Of a stretch of DNA of 11,748 nt, positions 1 to 5,611 are shown one piece after another. Each line of letters begins with the position of its first letter. Positions within the stretch are counted from its first letter, which is position 1. The notes beneath the pieces were generated by a model, which worked only from the letters and a program-made list of their open reading frames with translations, was not told the DNA's origin and ran no database searches. This stretch comes from an uncultured Collinsella sp. (GTDB lineage: Bacteria > Actinomycetota > Coriobacteriia > Coriobacteriales > Coriobacteriaceae), in assembly GCA_900544425.1 (NCBI GenBank), contig UQUX01000051.1, positions 1 to 11,748 of the forward strand, in the 5' to 3' direction. Made by a program: the position numbers and the translations under genes.

Positions 1-1012
1 GCTCGAGGTTGGAGCTGATGAGGATGTCCATCGACGGCGAGATGGTCGTGAAGAACGGGCGGTTACGGTCGTAAACGCCGGTGGTCAGGAAGTCGGCAAG
101 CACGTTGTTCTTGTCGCTCGCCACGACGAGCTTGGCGACGGGCAGGCCCATGCGCTTGGCGTAGTAGCCGGCCAAGATATCGCCAAAGTTGCCGGTCGGT
201 ACGCAGAACTCCACGGCGTCGCCGGCCTCGATGGCGCCGGCGCGCAGCAGCTGCGCATAGGCGGCAAAGTAGTAGACGACCTGCGGTACCAGACGGCCGA
301 CATTGATGGAGTTGGCGCTCGAAAGCACCGTGCCGGCGGCCTCCAGACGCTCGGCAAGCTCCTTATCGGCAAAGATGCGCTTGACGGCGCTCTGAGCGTC
401 GTCAAAGTTGCCGCGGATGCCGCAGACGGCGACGTTGTCGCCCTCCTGCGTGGACATCTGCAGGTTCTGGACGCGGCTGACCTTGCCCTCGGGATAAAAA
501 ACGGTGATGCCCGTGCCCGGAGTGTCGGCAAAACCGGCGAGCGCGGCCTTGCCCGTGTCGCCCGACGTGGCGGTGACGATCATGATGCGCTCGGCGCCGC
601 CGTCCTTGGCGGAAGTGCGGGCCATCAGACGGGGGAGCATCTGCAGGGCGACGTCCTTGAAGGCGCTCGTGGGGCCGCCAAAGAGCTCCATCACATAGGT
701 CTGAGGGGCGTCAGCGCCCGGCGCAGCGTCGAGTTTGACGAGCGGCGTAACCTCTTCACTCGTGAACGTGCCGCGGTATGCCTCGTCGACACACGCCGAA
801 ATTTCTTCGGCCGTGTAATCATTCAGTAACATTCCCAACACATCTTGAGCGATTTCAAAGTACGATTTATCTGCAAGCGAGCTGATATCGACCTGCTGGG
901 TGCCGAGCTCGTCCGAGACAAACAAACCCCCGTCGGGAGCGATGCCGGTGCGGATTGCCACCTTACTTGAGCACGATAAAGTGCGTCCTCGTGTACTATG
1001 ATAAGTTCCCAT
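1..1012 (-). CDS. thrC: Threonine synthase, N-terminal 337 residues (cut by window edge)
   Basis: Pyridoxal-phosphate enzyme that converts O-phosphohomoserine to threonine in the cytoplasm, the last step of the threonine branch. The minus-strand reading is open from ATG at 1012 to the window edge. It begins MGTYHSTRGRTLSCSS, followed at about residues 24-32 by TGIAPDGGLFV, the usual threonine synthase N-terminus. The cofactor-lysine motif GGPTSAFKD ends near residue 120, with the Schiff-base lysine at about residue 119. Downstream come TATSGDTGKAAL and CVPTGNFGDILAGYYAKRMG, the phosphate-binding and cofactor-ring segments of the family. The start is supported by GAGGAG (plus-strand 1022-1027), nine bases before the ATG. 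Family members are usually about 430-500 residues, so roughly 100-160 residues lie outside. The gene is divergent from lysC. Shared control is an inference; no operator is obvious. Confidence 0.95.
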   Translation of the reverse strand, partial: MGTYHSTRGRTLSCSSKVAIRTGIAPDGGLFVSDELGTQQVDISSLADKSYFEIAQDVLGMLLNDYTAEEISACVDEAYRGTFTSEEVTPLVKLDAAPGADAPQTYVMELFGGPTSAFKDVALQMLPRLMARTSAKDGGAERIMIVTATSGDTGKAALAGFADTPGTGITVFYPEGKVSRVQNLQMSTQEGDNVAVCGIRGNFDDAQSAVKRIFADKELAERLEAAGTVLSSANSINVGRLVPQVVYYFAAYAQLLRAGAIEAGDAVEFCVPTGNFGDILAGYYAKRMGLPVAKLVVASDKNNVLADFLTTGVYDRNRPFFTTISPSMDILISSNLE

Positions 1013-1115
1013 ATAACACTGCTCCTCGGATGCCTTGGACCCAATCGGTGAAACCATGGTATCAGAGCGCGCAAAACAGGTTTGCAGAGGCTTTTAGAAA
1101 GGTAACCTCAAGCCC
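1013..1115. promoter_or_regulatory. Divergent thrC/lysC intergenic promoter region
   Basis: The 103 bp between two divergent starts must carry promoters for both genes. For lysC a weak candidate is TTGGAC (1035-1040) with TATCAG (1060-1065), but the 19-bp spacer is long. I see no convincing minus-strand promoter hexamers. The lysC ribosome-binding site AGAAAGG (1096-1102) lies 13 bases before its ATG, which is rather far. No T-box, lysine-riboswitch core or attenuator peptide is apparent. The promoter call is weak; the location is inferred from gene arrangement. Confidence 0.35.
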
Positions 1116-2504
1116 ATGATTAAGATTGCCAAGTTTGGCGGCTCGTCGGTCGCCGACGCCGAACACTTCAAGAAGATCAAGGCCATCGTCGATGCCGACC
1201 CTGCCCGCCGTTTTGTGGTGGTTTCCGCCTGCGGCCGCCGCTTTAAGGGCGACACTAAGGTGACCGACCTGCTCTATCTGGTCAATGCGCACGTTAAGTA
1301 CCACGTGTCGTGTGAGGAGCTGCTTGAGGACATTGGCCAGCGCTATTTTGATATCGCTGACGAGCTGGAGCTCACCTATCCCATCCGTGAGGAGTTCGCG
1401 GCCTTTGCCGAGCGCGCCCGCTCGGGCGGTTACTCCACCGAGGAGCTCGTGAGCCGCGGTGAGTACTTCACCGCTCGCCTGATGGCCGAGTACCTGGGCC
1501 TGCCGTTCCTGGATGCCGCGACGGTCGTTGCGTTCCATCACGACGGTACGCTCAGCATGAACCGCACCTCCGAGCTGGTGCAGGAGTACGGTCAGCAGGG
1601 CGGCTTTGTTATGCCCGGTTTCTACGGCGCGACGCGTGAGGGCCAGATCAAGCTGCTCGATCGTGGCGGCGGCGATATCTCGGGCTCGATTTTGGCTAAG
1701 TGCCTGGGCGCCGACCTATACGAGAACTGGACCGACGTCTCGGGTTTCTATTCTGCGGATCCGCGTATTGTTCCGGAGGCTCAGCCCATTGCGCGCGTTA
1801 CCTACGAGGAGCTGCGCGAGCTTTCGTACATGGGCGCAAGCGTCCTGCACGAGGAAGCCGTGTTCCCCGTGCGCGAGGCAGGCATTCCGCTGGTCATCAA
1901 GAACACCAATGCGCCGCAGGACCCCGGCACCATCATTAGCGAGACGGCTGATGAAGGCGAGGCGGAGCCCATCATTACCGGCGTGACCGGCAAGCGCGGT
2001 TTTGTCGCCATCAACGTCGCCCGCGACCGCACCAAGCCCCGCGTCGGCTTTATGCGCCGTGCGCTTTCGGTGTTCGAGCGCTATGACGTTTCCGTCGAGC
2101 ACATGCCCACCGGTGTCGACCGCTTTGGCGCCGTGGTGCAGGAGCAGGATGTGCACGATTCGCTGTACTCACTCGTGGGCGACATCCAGCAGGAGGTCGA
2201 ACCGCTCGAGATCGAGGTTGTCGAGGGCTTGGCGCTCATCGCTACCGTCGGCCGCAACCTGCGCGGTCGTGCAGGTATCTCGGGCCATCTGTTTGGCATG
2301 CTCGGCCAGGCCGGCGTGAGCGTGCGTATGATTTCGCAGAGCTGTGACGAGATCAACATCATTATCGGTGTCGAGGAGAAGGACTTCGACCTAGCGATTC
2401 GGACCATTTACCGTGCCTTCTCCGATGAGAACGGCATTGTGAAGGTCTCCGACCTGGAGGCTCCCGCGCCGGTCGATCCCGCTCTGGCCGCGCTCAAAAA
2501 GTAG
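1116..2504 (+). CDS. lysC: Aspartokinase (long form with C-terminal ACT domains)
   Basis: Phosphorylates aspartate to 4-phosphoaspartate, the committed first step toward lysine, threonine and methionine. At 462 residues it matches the long monofunctional aspartokinases (about 450 residues), not the roughly 400-residue alpha/beta type. Visible motifs in order are KFGGSSV (residues 6-12, nucleotide binding), GDTKVTDLL (45-53), SRGEYFTARLMAEYLG (113-128), LDRGGGDISGS (181-191) and WTDVSGFYSADPRIVP (205-220). Two ACT-type regulatory domains follow at about 296-360 and 372-435; the second contains MISQSCDEINIIIGVEE. The family often has SAPGKR near residue 40, but this protein reads SACGRR. The ATG sits exactly at the conserved N-terminus. 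Feedback inhibition by lysine and/or threonine is expected from the ACT domains, but the effector cannot be read from sequence. A hairpin terminator separates it from asd. Confidence 0.95.
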   Translation: MIKIAKFGGSSVADAEHFKKIKAIVDADPARRFVVVSACGRRFKGDTKVTDLLYLVNAHVKYHVSCEELLEDIGQRYFDIADELELTYPIREEFAAFAERARSGGYSTEELVSRGEYFTARLMAEYLGLPFLDAATVVAFHHDGTLSMNRTSELVQEYGQQGGFVMPGFYGATREGQIKLLDRGGGDISGSILAKCLGADLYENWTDVSGFYSADPRIVPEAQPIARVTYEELRELSYMGASVLHEEAVFPVREAGIPLVIKNTNAPQDPGTIISETADEGEAEPIITGVTGKRGFVAINVARDRTKPRVGFMRRALSVFERYDVSVEHMPTGVDRFGAVVQEQDVHDSLYSLVGDIQQEVEPLEIEVVEGLALIATVGRNLRGRAGISGHLFGMLGQAGVSVRMISQSCDEINIIIGVEEKDFDLAIRTIYRAFSDENGIVKVSDLEAPAPVDPALAALKK

Positions 2505-2576
2505 CGACTGCTCGGTAGATTTTTGGGTCATGTCTCAAAAAACTAAGGCGGGGCGTTTCGTTTCGGTTTCGTTTCG

Positions 2577-2609
2577 ACGGGGCGGGTTTCGTGTCCGCCC
2601 CGTTCTTGT
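2577..2609 (+). terminator. Intrinsic terminator after lysC
   Basis: A perfect 9-bp GC-rich stem, ACGGGGCGG (2577-2585) with CCGCCCCGT (2595-2603), has a 9-base loop and is followed by a short T-rich tail (TTCTTGT). A weaker AT-rich hairpin (2520-2527 with 2534-2541) lies just after the lysC stop and may help. The T tract is imperfect, so some read-through into asd is possible. Confidence 0.65.
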
Positions 2610-2677
2610 ATACACTGGCAACAATATTCGGCCTGCTTGGCGTGCGGGCGATAGCCACAACCTTTAAAGGGGGAAGC
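2604..2677 (+). promoter_or_regulatory. Likely asd promoter and leader
   Basis: After the lysC terminator, TGTATACA (2607-2614) gives a possible -10 (TATACA) but no good -35 lies 16-18 bases upstream. The ribosome-binding site is clear: AAAGGGGGAA at 2666-2675 directly before ATG 2678. The sequence supports the ribosome-binding site well and the promoter only weakly. Confidence 0.35.
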
Positions 2678-3703
2678 ATGAAACAGTACACGGTTGCTAT
2701 TTTGGGCGCCACGGGAGCCGTGGGCACCCAGATGCTCGAGTGCCTCAACGAGCAGGAGTTTCCGGTCGGTAAGCTCAAGCTGCTAGCGAGCGCGCGCTCT
2801 GCAGGCAAGACCGTTGAGTTCCGCGGCGAGCAGGTTGTGATTGAGGAGGCTTGCCCCGAGGCCTTTGAGGGCTGCGACATCGTACTCGGCGCCGCCGGCG
2901 ACGATATCGCCAAGGAGCTGCTGCCTGAGGCCGTCAAGCGCGGCGCCGTCGTAGTCGATAACAGCCACGCCTTCCGCATGGATCCCGAGGTGCCGCTGGT
3001 CGTGCCCGAGATCAATGCCGACGATATCAAGTGGCATCACGGCCTTATCGCCAACCCCAACTGCGCGACCATTATCGGCCTGGTTCCCACGTGGCCGCTA
3101 CATCAGCTCGCTGGCGTGAAGCGCATGATCGTCTCGACGTACCAGGCGGCTTCGGGTGCTGGCGCTCCCGGTATGGCCGAGCTCGAGGCTCAGCTGGCCG
3201 CCCTGGGCCGTGGCGAGGAGATTCCCGAGCCGCGCGCGTTTGCCGCCCAGCTCGCGAGCAACCTGATTCCGCAGATTGGCGGCGTCAAGGAGGAGGGCTT
3301 TACCTCCGAGGAGATGAAGTTGCAAAACGAGGGCCGCAAGATCATGCATCTGCCCGAGCTGCGCGTGAACTGCACCTGTGTGCGCGTGCCCGTGCTGCGC
3401 TCGCACTCCGAGAGCATCACGCTTGAGTTCGAGCGCGACATCACGGTGGAAGAGGCCCGTGCCGCGCTGGCTGCCGCTCCGGGTGTCAAGCTAGTTGACG
3501 ACATGAGCGCCGAGGATGCGCACGACCGCTTCCCCATGCCGATGGACACCTCCGACCAGGACCTGATTTGGGTCGGTCGCGTACGCCGCGACATCTCGAA
3601 CCCCGAGGCTGCGCGCGGCATCACCTTCTGGTGCTGCGGCGACCAAATCCGTAAGGGCGCGGCAACCAACGCCGTCCAGATCGCTAAGCTGCTCTGCGAG
3701 TAA
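2678..3703 (+). CDS. asd: Aspartate-semialdehyde dehydrogenase
   Basis: Reduces 4-phosphoaspartate to aspartate semialdehyde with NADPH, the branch-point intermediate for lysine/diaminopimelate, threonine and methionine. The protein has 341 residues, the normal family length. The Rossmann dinucleotide motif GATGAVG is at residues 10-16. The active-site cysteine lies in ANPNCATI (Cys129), and the catalytic histidine is in VPVLRSHSES (His243). The segment STYQAASGAG (153-162) is also typical. I chose ATG 2678 because AAAGGGGG precedes it and the protein then begins MKQYTVAILGATG, as in homologues. An in-frame ATG at 2591 would add 29 unconserved residues encoded by the terminator and leader. 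It lies downstream of lysC, its pathway predecessor. A 121-bp palindrome begins 12 bases after its stop. Confidence 0.96.
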   Translation: MKQYTVAILGATGAVGTQMLECLNEQEFPVGKLKLLASARSAGKTVEFRGEQVVIEEACPEAFEGCDIVLGAAGDDIAKELLPEAVKRGAVVVDNSHAFRMDPEVPLVVPEINADDIKWHHGLIANPNCATIIGLVPTWPLHQLAGVKRMIVSTYQAASGAGAPGMAELEAQLAALGRGEEIPEPRAFAAQLASNLIPQIGGVKEEGFTSEEMKLQNEGRKIMHLPELRVNCTCVRVPVLRSHSESITLEFERDITVEEARAALAAAPGVKLVDDMSAEDAHDRFPMPMDTSDQDLIWVGRVRRDISNPEAARGITFWCCGDQIRKGAATNAVQIAKLLCE

Positions 3704-3715
3704 GTTGACCTGTCC

Positions 3716-3836
3716 GGCGGGGACCGGGCTTAGTTTTCAGAACGTCCTCGACCATGTGTGGCGCCTTGTCCTGCTCCTTCGGAGCCGCGCCACACTGGTC
3801 TGCGGAGTGTTCTGAAAGCTAAGCCCGGCCCCCGCC
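3716..3836 (+). repeat. 121-bp long-stem palindromic element, copy 1 (same family as 11447-11567)
   Basis: Two 28-bp arms (3716-3743 and 3809-3836) are inverted repeats with 26 of 28 positions complementary; one exception is a G-T wobble and one an A-C mismatch. They enclose 65 bases. Inside is a second stem, with ACCATGTGTGGCGC (3751-3764) pairing with GCGCCACACTGGT (3787-3799) across a one-base bulge, capped by the mini-hairpin GCTCC-TTC-GGAGC (3773-3785). The interarm starts GTCCTCG and ends CTGCGGAGT. The element starts 12 bases after the asd stop. There is no T-run after the stem, so a simple intrinsic terminator is not an obvious fit. No reading frame is supported. Confidence 0.85.
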
Positions 3837-3955
3837 TGCGGTGACTCGGCTGCGAGCAGTCTGCGATGGGGCCGTTGTTGGTTGGGGCCGCTGGGCTGAT
3901 GTGGGGGGCGCGCGGCTGTTGCGGGCCCTGGTCCCGGCGGCGGCCTCGGCGCTTC

Positions 3956-4090
3956 GCGCCTGCCGCCTTTGGGGACTGTGGGGCGCGGCCGGCAGCTGCG
4001 GCGCGTTGCGCCTGCTGCCTGCGGGGACTTTGGGGTCGTGCGGCAGCTGCGGCGCTGCGCGCCTGCTGCCTTGGGTGACTTTGGGGTCGA
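3956..4090 (+). repeat. Imperfect GC-rich tandem repeat, unit 51/52 bp, about 2.7 copies
   Basis: Units start with GCGCCTG at 3956, 4008 and 4059, giving periods of 52 and 51 bp; the third is partial. Each unit contains GCGCCTGCYGCCT, then a GGGGACTKTGGGG-like stretch (GGGTGACTTTGGGG in the third). The first two units continue into GGCAGCTGCGGCGC. A degenerate upstream piece ends in GGCGCTTCGCGCC (about 3948-3960). The GGCGC-NNN-GCGCC junctions can form small hairpins. The preceding stretch 3837-3955 is G-rich and contains nothing I can assign. The mixed period (51/52) argues against a coding repeat. Confidence 0.75.
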
Positions 4091-4148
4091 TTGGGGTTGT
4101 CTGCACAATTCGCGGTATTATGTTGCGGAGTTTTGAAAGGAGCCGCTG
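4091..4148 (+). promoter_or_regulatory. Probable ogt promoter and ribosome-binding site
   Basis: A good -10-like hexamer TATTAT (4116-4121) lies just downstream of the tandem repeats. The only -35 candidate at tolerable distance is TTGGGG (4091-4096, 19-bp spacer), which is weak. GAAAGGA (4135-4141) is a clear ribosome-binding site seven bases before the GTG start at 4149. Confidence 0.4.
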
Positions 4149-4727
4149 GTGGTCACGACGACGTTTGCTTCGCCTTTGGGCGAAATCTTGCTTGCCGCTG
4201 ATGGCCGCGGTCTGACGGGACTTTGGTTTGAGGGGCAGGAGCATTTTGGCTCCACGCTTCTCAAAGAAGATCCCGAACATGTTGAAGGCGCCGATGCAGT
4301 TTCTGGTGCTGGCGGCATGTCGTCGGTGAGTCCGGCAAATGGTGCGGCGTCTTCGGTGCTTGAGCGTTCCTGGGCTTGGCTGAATGCTTATTTTGCAGGG
4401 CAGGAACCTCGGTTTACGCCGCCGTTGCATATGATCGGCACGGCGTTTCAGCGTGAAGTTTGGTACGAGCTGCTTTCTATTCCGCGTGGCGAGGTCGCTA
4501 CGTATGGCGAGATCGCCCAGCGTGTTGCGGCTCGACATCGTGTACCGGGAAACGAGGCGCCCGTTGTGTCTCCCCGTGCCGTGGGGACTGCGGTTGCACG
4601 CAATCCCATTTCGATTATCGTGCCGTGCCATCGCGTGGTTGCCGCCGATGGTTCGCTCAACGGATATGCCGGCGGGCTTGACCGCAAGGAGTGGCTGCTT
4701 CGGCTTGAGGGCGCGTACGAGGAATAG
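4149..4727 (+). CDS. ogt: Methylated-DNA-[protein]-cysteine S-methyltransferase (MGMT/Ogt type)
   Basis: Suicide DNA-repair protein that moves the alkyl group from O6-alkylguanine or O4-alkylthymine to its own cysteine. The 192-residue protein carries the active-site motif IIVPCHRVV with acceptor Cys160, followed by the conserved GSLNGYAGGLDRKEWLLRLE (168-187). The helix-turn-helix segment reads TAFQREVWYELLSIPRGEVATYGEIA (98-123). No Ada-type regulatory domain is present. Two insertions relative to the usual 155-180-residue family stand out. One is a Gly/Ala/Ser-rich stretch at about residues 40-70 between the N-terminal ribonuclease-H-like part and the catalytic domain. The other is about 13 residues (about 129-142) between EIAQRVA and RAVGTAVARNP. 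The GTG start is set by the strong ribosome-binding site and the conserved MVTTTFASPLGEILLA beginning. No terminator is visible after it. Confidence 0.92.
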   Translation: MVTTTFASPLGEILLAADGRGLTGLWFEGQEHFGSTLLKEDPEHVEGADAVSGAGGMSSVSPANGAASSVLERSWAWLNAYFAGQEPRFTPPLHMIGTAFQREVWYELLSIPRGEVATYGEIAQRVAARHRVPGNEAPVVSPRAVGTAVARNPISIIVPCHRVVAADGSLNGYAGGLDRKEWLLRLEGAYEE

Positions 4728-4806
4728 TGCCCGAGCTCTTTGCATGATAAAGGTGCCGCGAAAGGGTGAGTTGCTGTTCTATCGTCTCCGGCGTGCGGAC
4801 AAGCGT

Positions 4807-4955
4807 TTGACATCTGCGCCTTAAGTTTGGCTAAGCCATATCCTGCGTATTTAAAAACGCGCAGGTTGAGCGGCTAAGGCTGCGCTAAGGCGGTTGACGG
4901 TGCGCTATCATCGGCAGTATCGAAACCTGTATAGCCGTGCGCCAAAGGAACAACT
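4807..4955 (+). promoter_or_regulatory. Control region of the two-component operon with TAAG direct repeats
   Basis: A perfect -35 TTGACA (4807-4812) has a weak -10 GCTAAG (4830-4835) at a 17-bp spacing. A second -35 TTGACG (4894-4899) has TATCGA (4918-4923) at 18 bp. Overlapping these are two pairs of direct repeats. TTAAG (4821-4825) and CTAAG (4831-4835) are 10 bp apart, and GCTAAGGC is found twice (4873-4880, 4884-4891) 11 bp apart. OmpR-family regulators usually bind such roughly one-turn direct repeats, so autoregulation is a reasonable inference. Between the pairs is a small hairpin, CCTGCG (4842-4847) with CGCAGG (4860-4865). AAAGGAA (4944-4950) is the ribosome-binding site of the regulator gene. 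Confidence 0.45.
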
Positions 4956-5609
4956 ATGAAGCTGATGCTTGCCGAGGACGAACCCGGCCTCTCCCGCGCC
5001 CTTACCGCGATTCTTCAACATAGCGACTACGAGGTCGATACCGCGCTCGATGGTCTGACGGCGCTCGAGTATCTGCTCGCCAACGACTATGACGCCGCAA
5101 TTCTGGACATCATGATGCCCGGCATGGACGGTATCGAGGTACTCAAGCGCACACGCGCCGCCGGTAAGCGACTGCCCATCATCATGCTCACGGCAAAAAG
5201 CGAGGTGTCCGATAAGGTCGAGGGCCTGGATGCCGGTGCCAACGACTACCTGACCAAGCCGTTCGCCGCCAAGGAGCTGCTCGCACGCATTCGCGCCACG
5301 ACGCTCAGCGTGGGCAACGTGCGCCTCGACACGGCATCGTGCACACTCGTGGGCCCTTTGGGCGAGGAGCACCTGGCCAATCGAGAGTTTCAGCTTATGG
5401 AGCTCTTTATGCGCAACGCCGGCACGCGCATGCCCACCGAGCGTTTGATGCTCGAAGTTTGGGGTGAGGACGCGCCCGAAGGCGCTAACGTGGTGTGGGT
5501 CTATATCTCGTACCTACGCAAAAAGCTGACGGCGCTTGGTGCCAACGTGGCCATCCGTGCATCGCGCAACCAGGGCTATTCGCTCGAGGTTGTTGAGGAG
5601 GGCGAATAG
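4956..5609 (+). CDS. OmpR/PhoB-family response regulator
   Basis: Cytoplasmic transcription regulator, partner of the kinase encoded two bases downstream. The receiver domain (1 to about 112) has the acidic pair Glu7-Asp8, phospho-acceptor Asp51 in ILDIMMPGMDGIEVLK, the switch threonine in MLTA (Thr79) and Lys101 in LTKPF. The winged-helix DNA-binding domain (about 117-213) contains LANREFQLMELFMRNAG, VWVYISYLRKKL and RNQGYSLEV, the usual OmpR-type signature. At 217 residues it is slightly shorter than the usual 225-235 because the interdomain linker is very short. ATG 4956 follows AAAGGAA with six-base spacing and gives the conserved start MKLMLAEDEP. Likely target: its own promoter and the adjacent ABC transporter, inferred from gene order. 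The direct repeats at 4821-4891 are candidate binding sites. Confidence 0.94.
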   Translation: MKLMLAEDEPGLSRALTAILQHSDYEVDTALDGLTALEYLLANDYDAAILDIMMPGMDGIEVLKRTRAAGKRLPIIMLTAKSEVSDKVEGLDAGANDYLTKPFAAKELLARIRATTLSVGNVRLDTASCTLVGPLGEEHLANREFQLMELFMRNAGTRMPTERLMLEVWGEDAPEGANVVWVYISYLRKKLTALGANVAIRASRNQGYSLEVVEEGE

Positions 5610-5611
5610 GC

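Noticed and set aside
2591..2677. 29-residue N-terminal extension of Asd from ATG 2591
   Set aside because: It is encoded by the lysC terminator and leader, is not conserved, and the strong ribosome-binding site sits before ATG 2678.
3860..4096. G-quadruplex candidates in the G-rich stretch
   Set aside because: G-runs are numerous, but I could not find four runs separated by loops of seven bases or fewer; a computed score would be needed.
3819..4745. 308-codon open frame on the minus strand opposite ogt
   Set aside because: It runs antisense to the clearly real alkyltransferase and through the tandem repeat; the product is Arg/Pro-rich low complexity with no recognisable domain. It is a by-product of high GC.
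4842..4865. Hairpin CCTGCG/CGCAGG as terminator of ogt
   Set aside because: The stem is only 6 bp with an AT-rich loop, is not followed by a T-run, and lies inside the regulator's promoter region.
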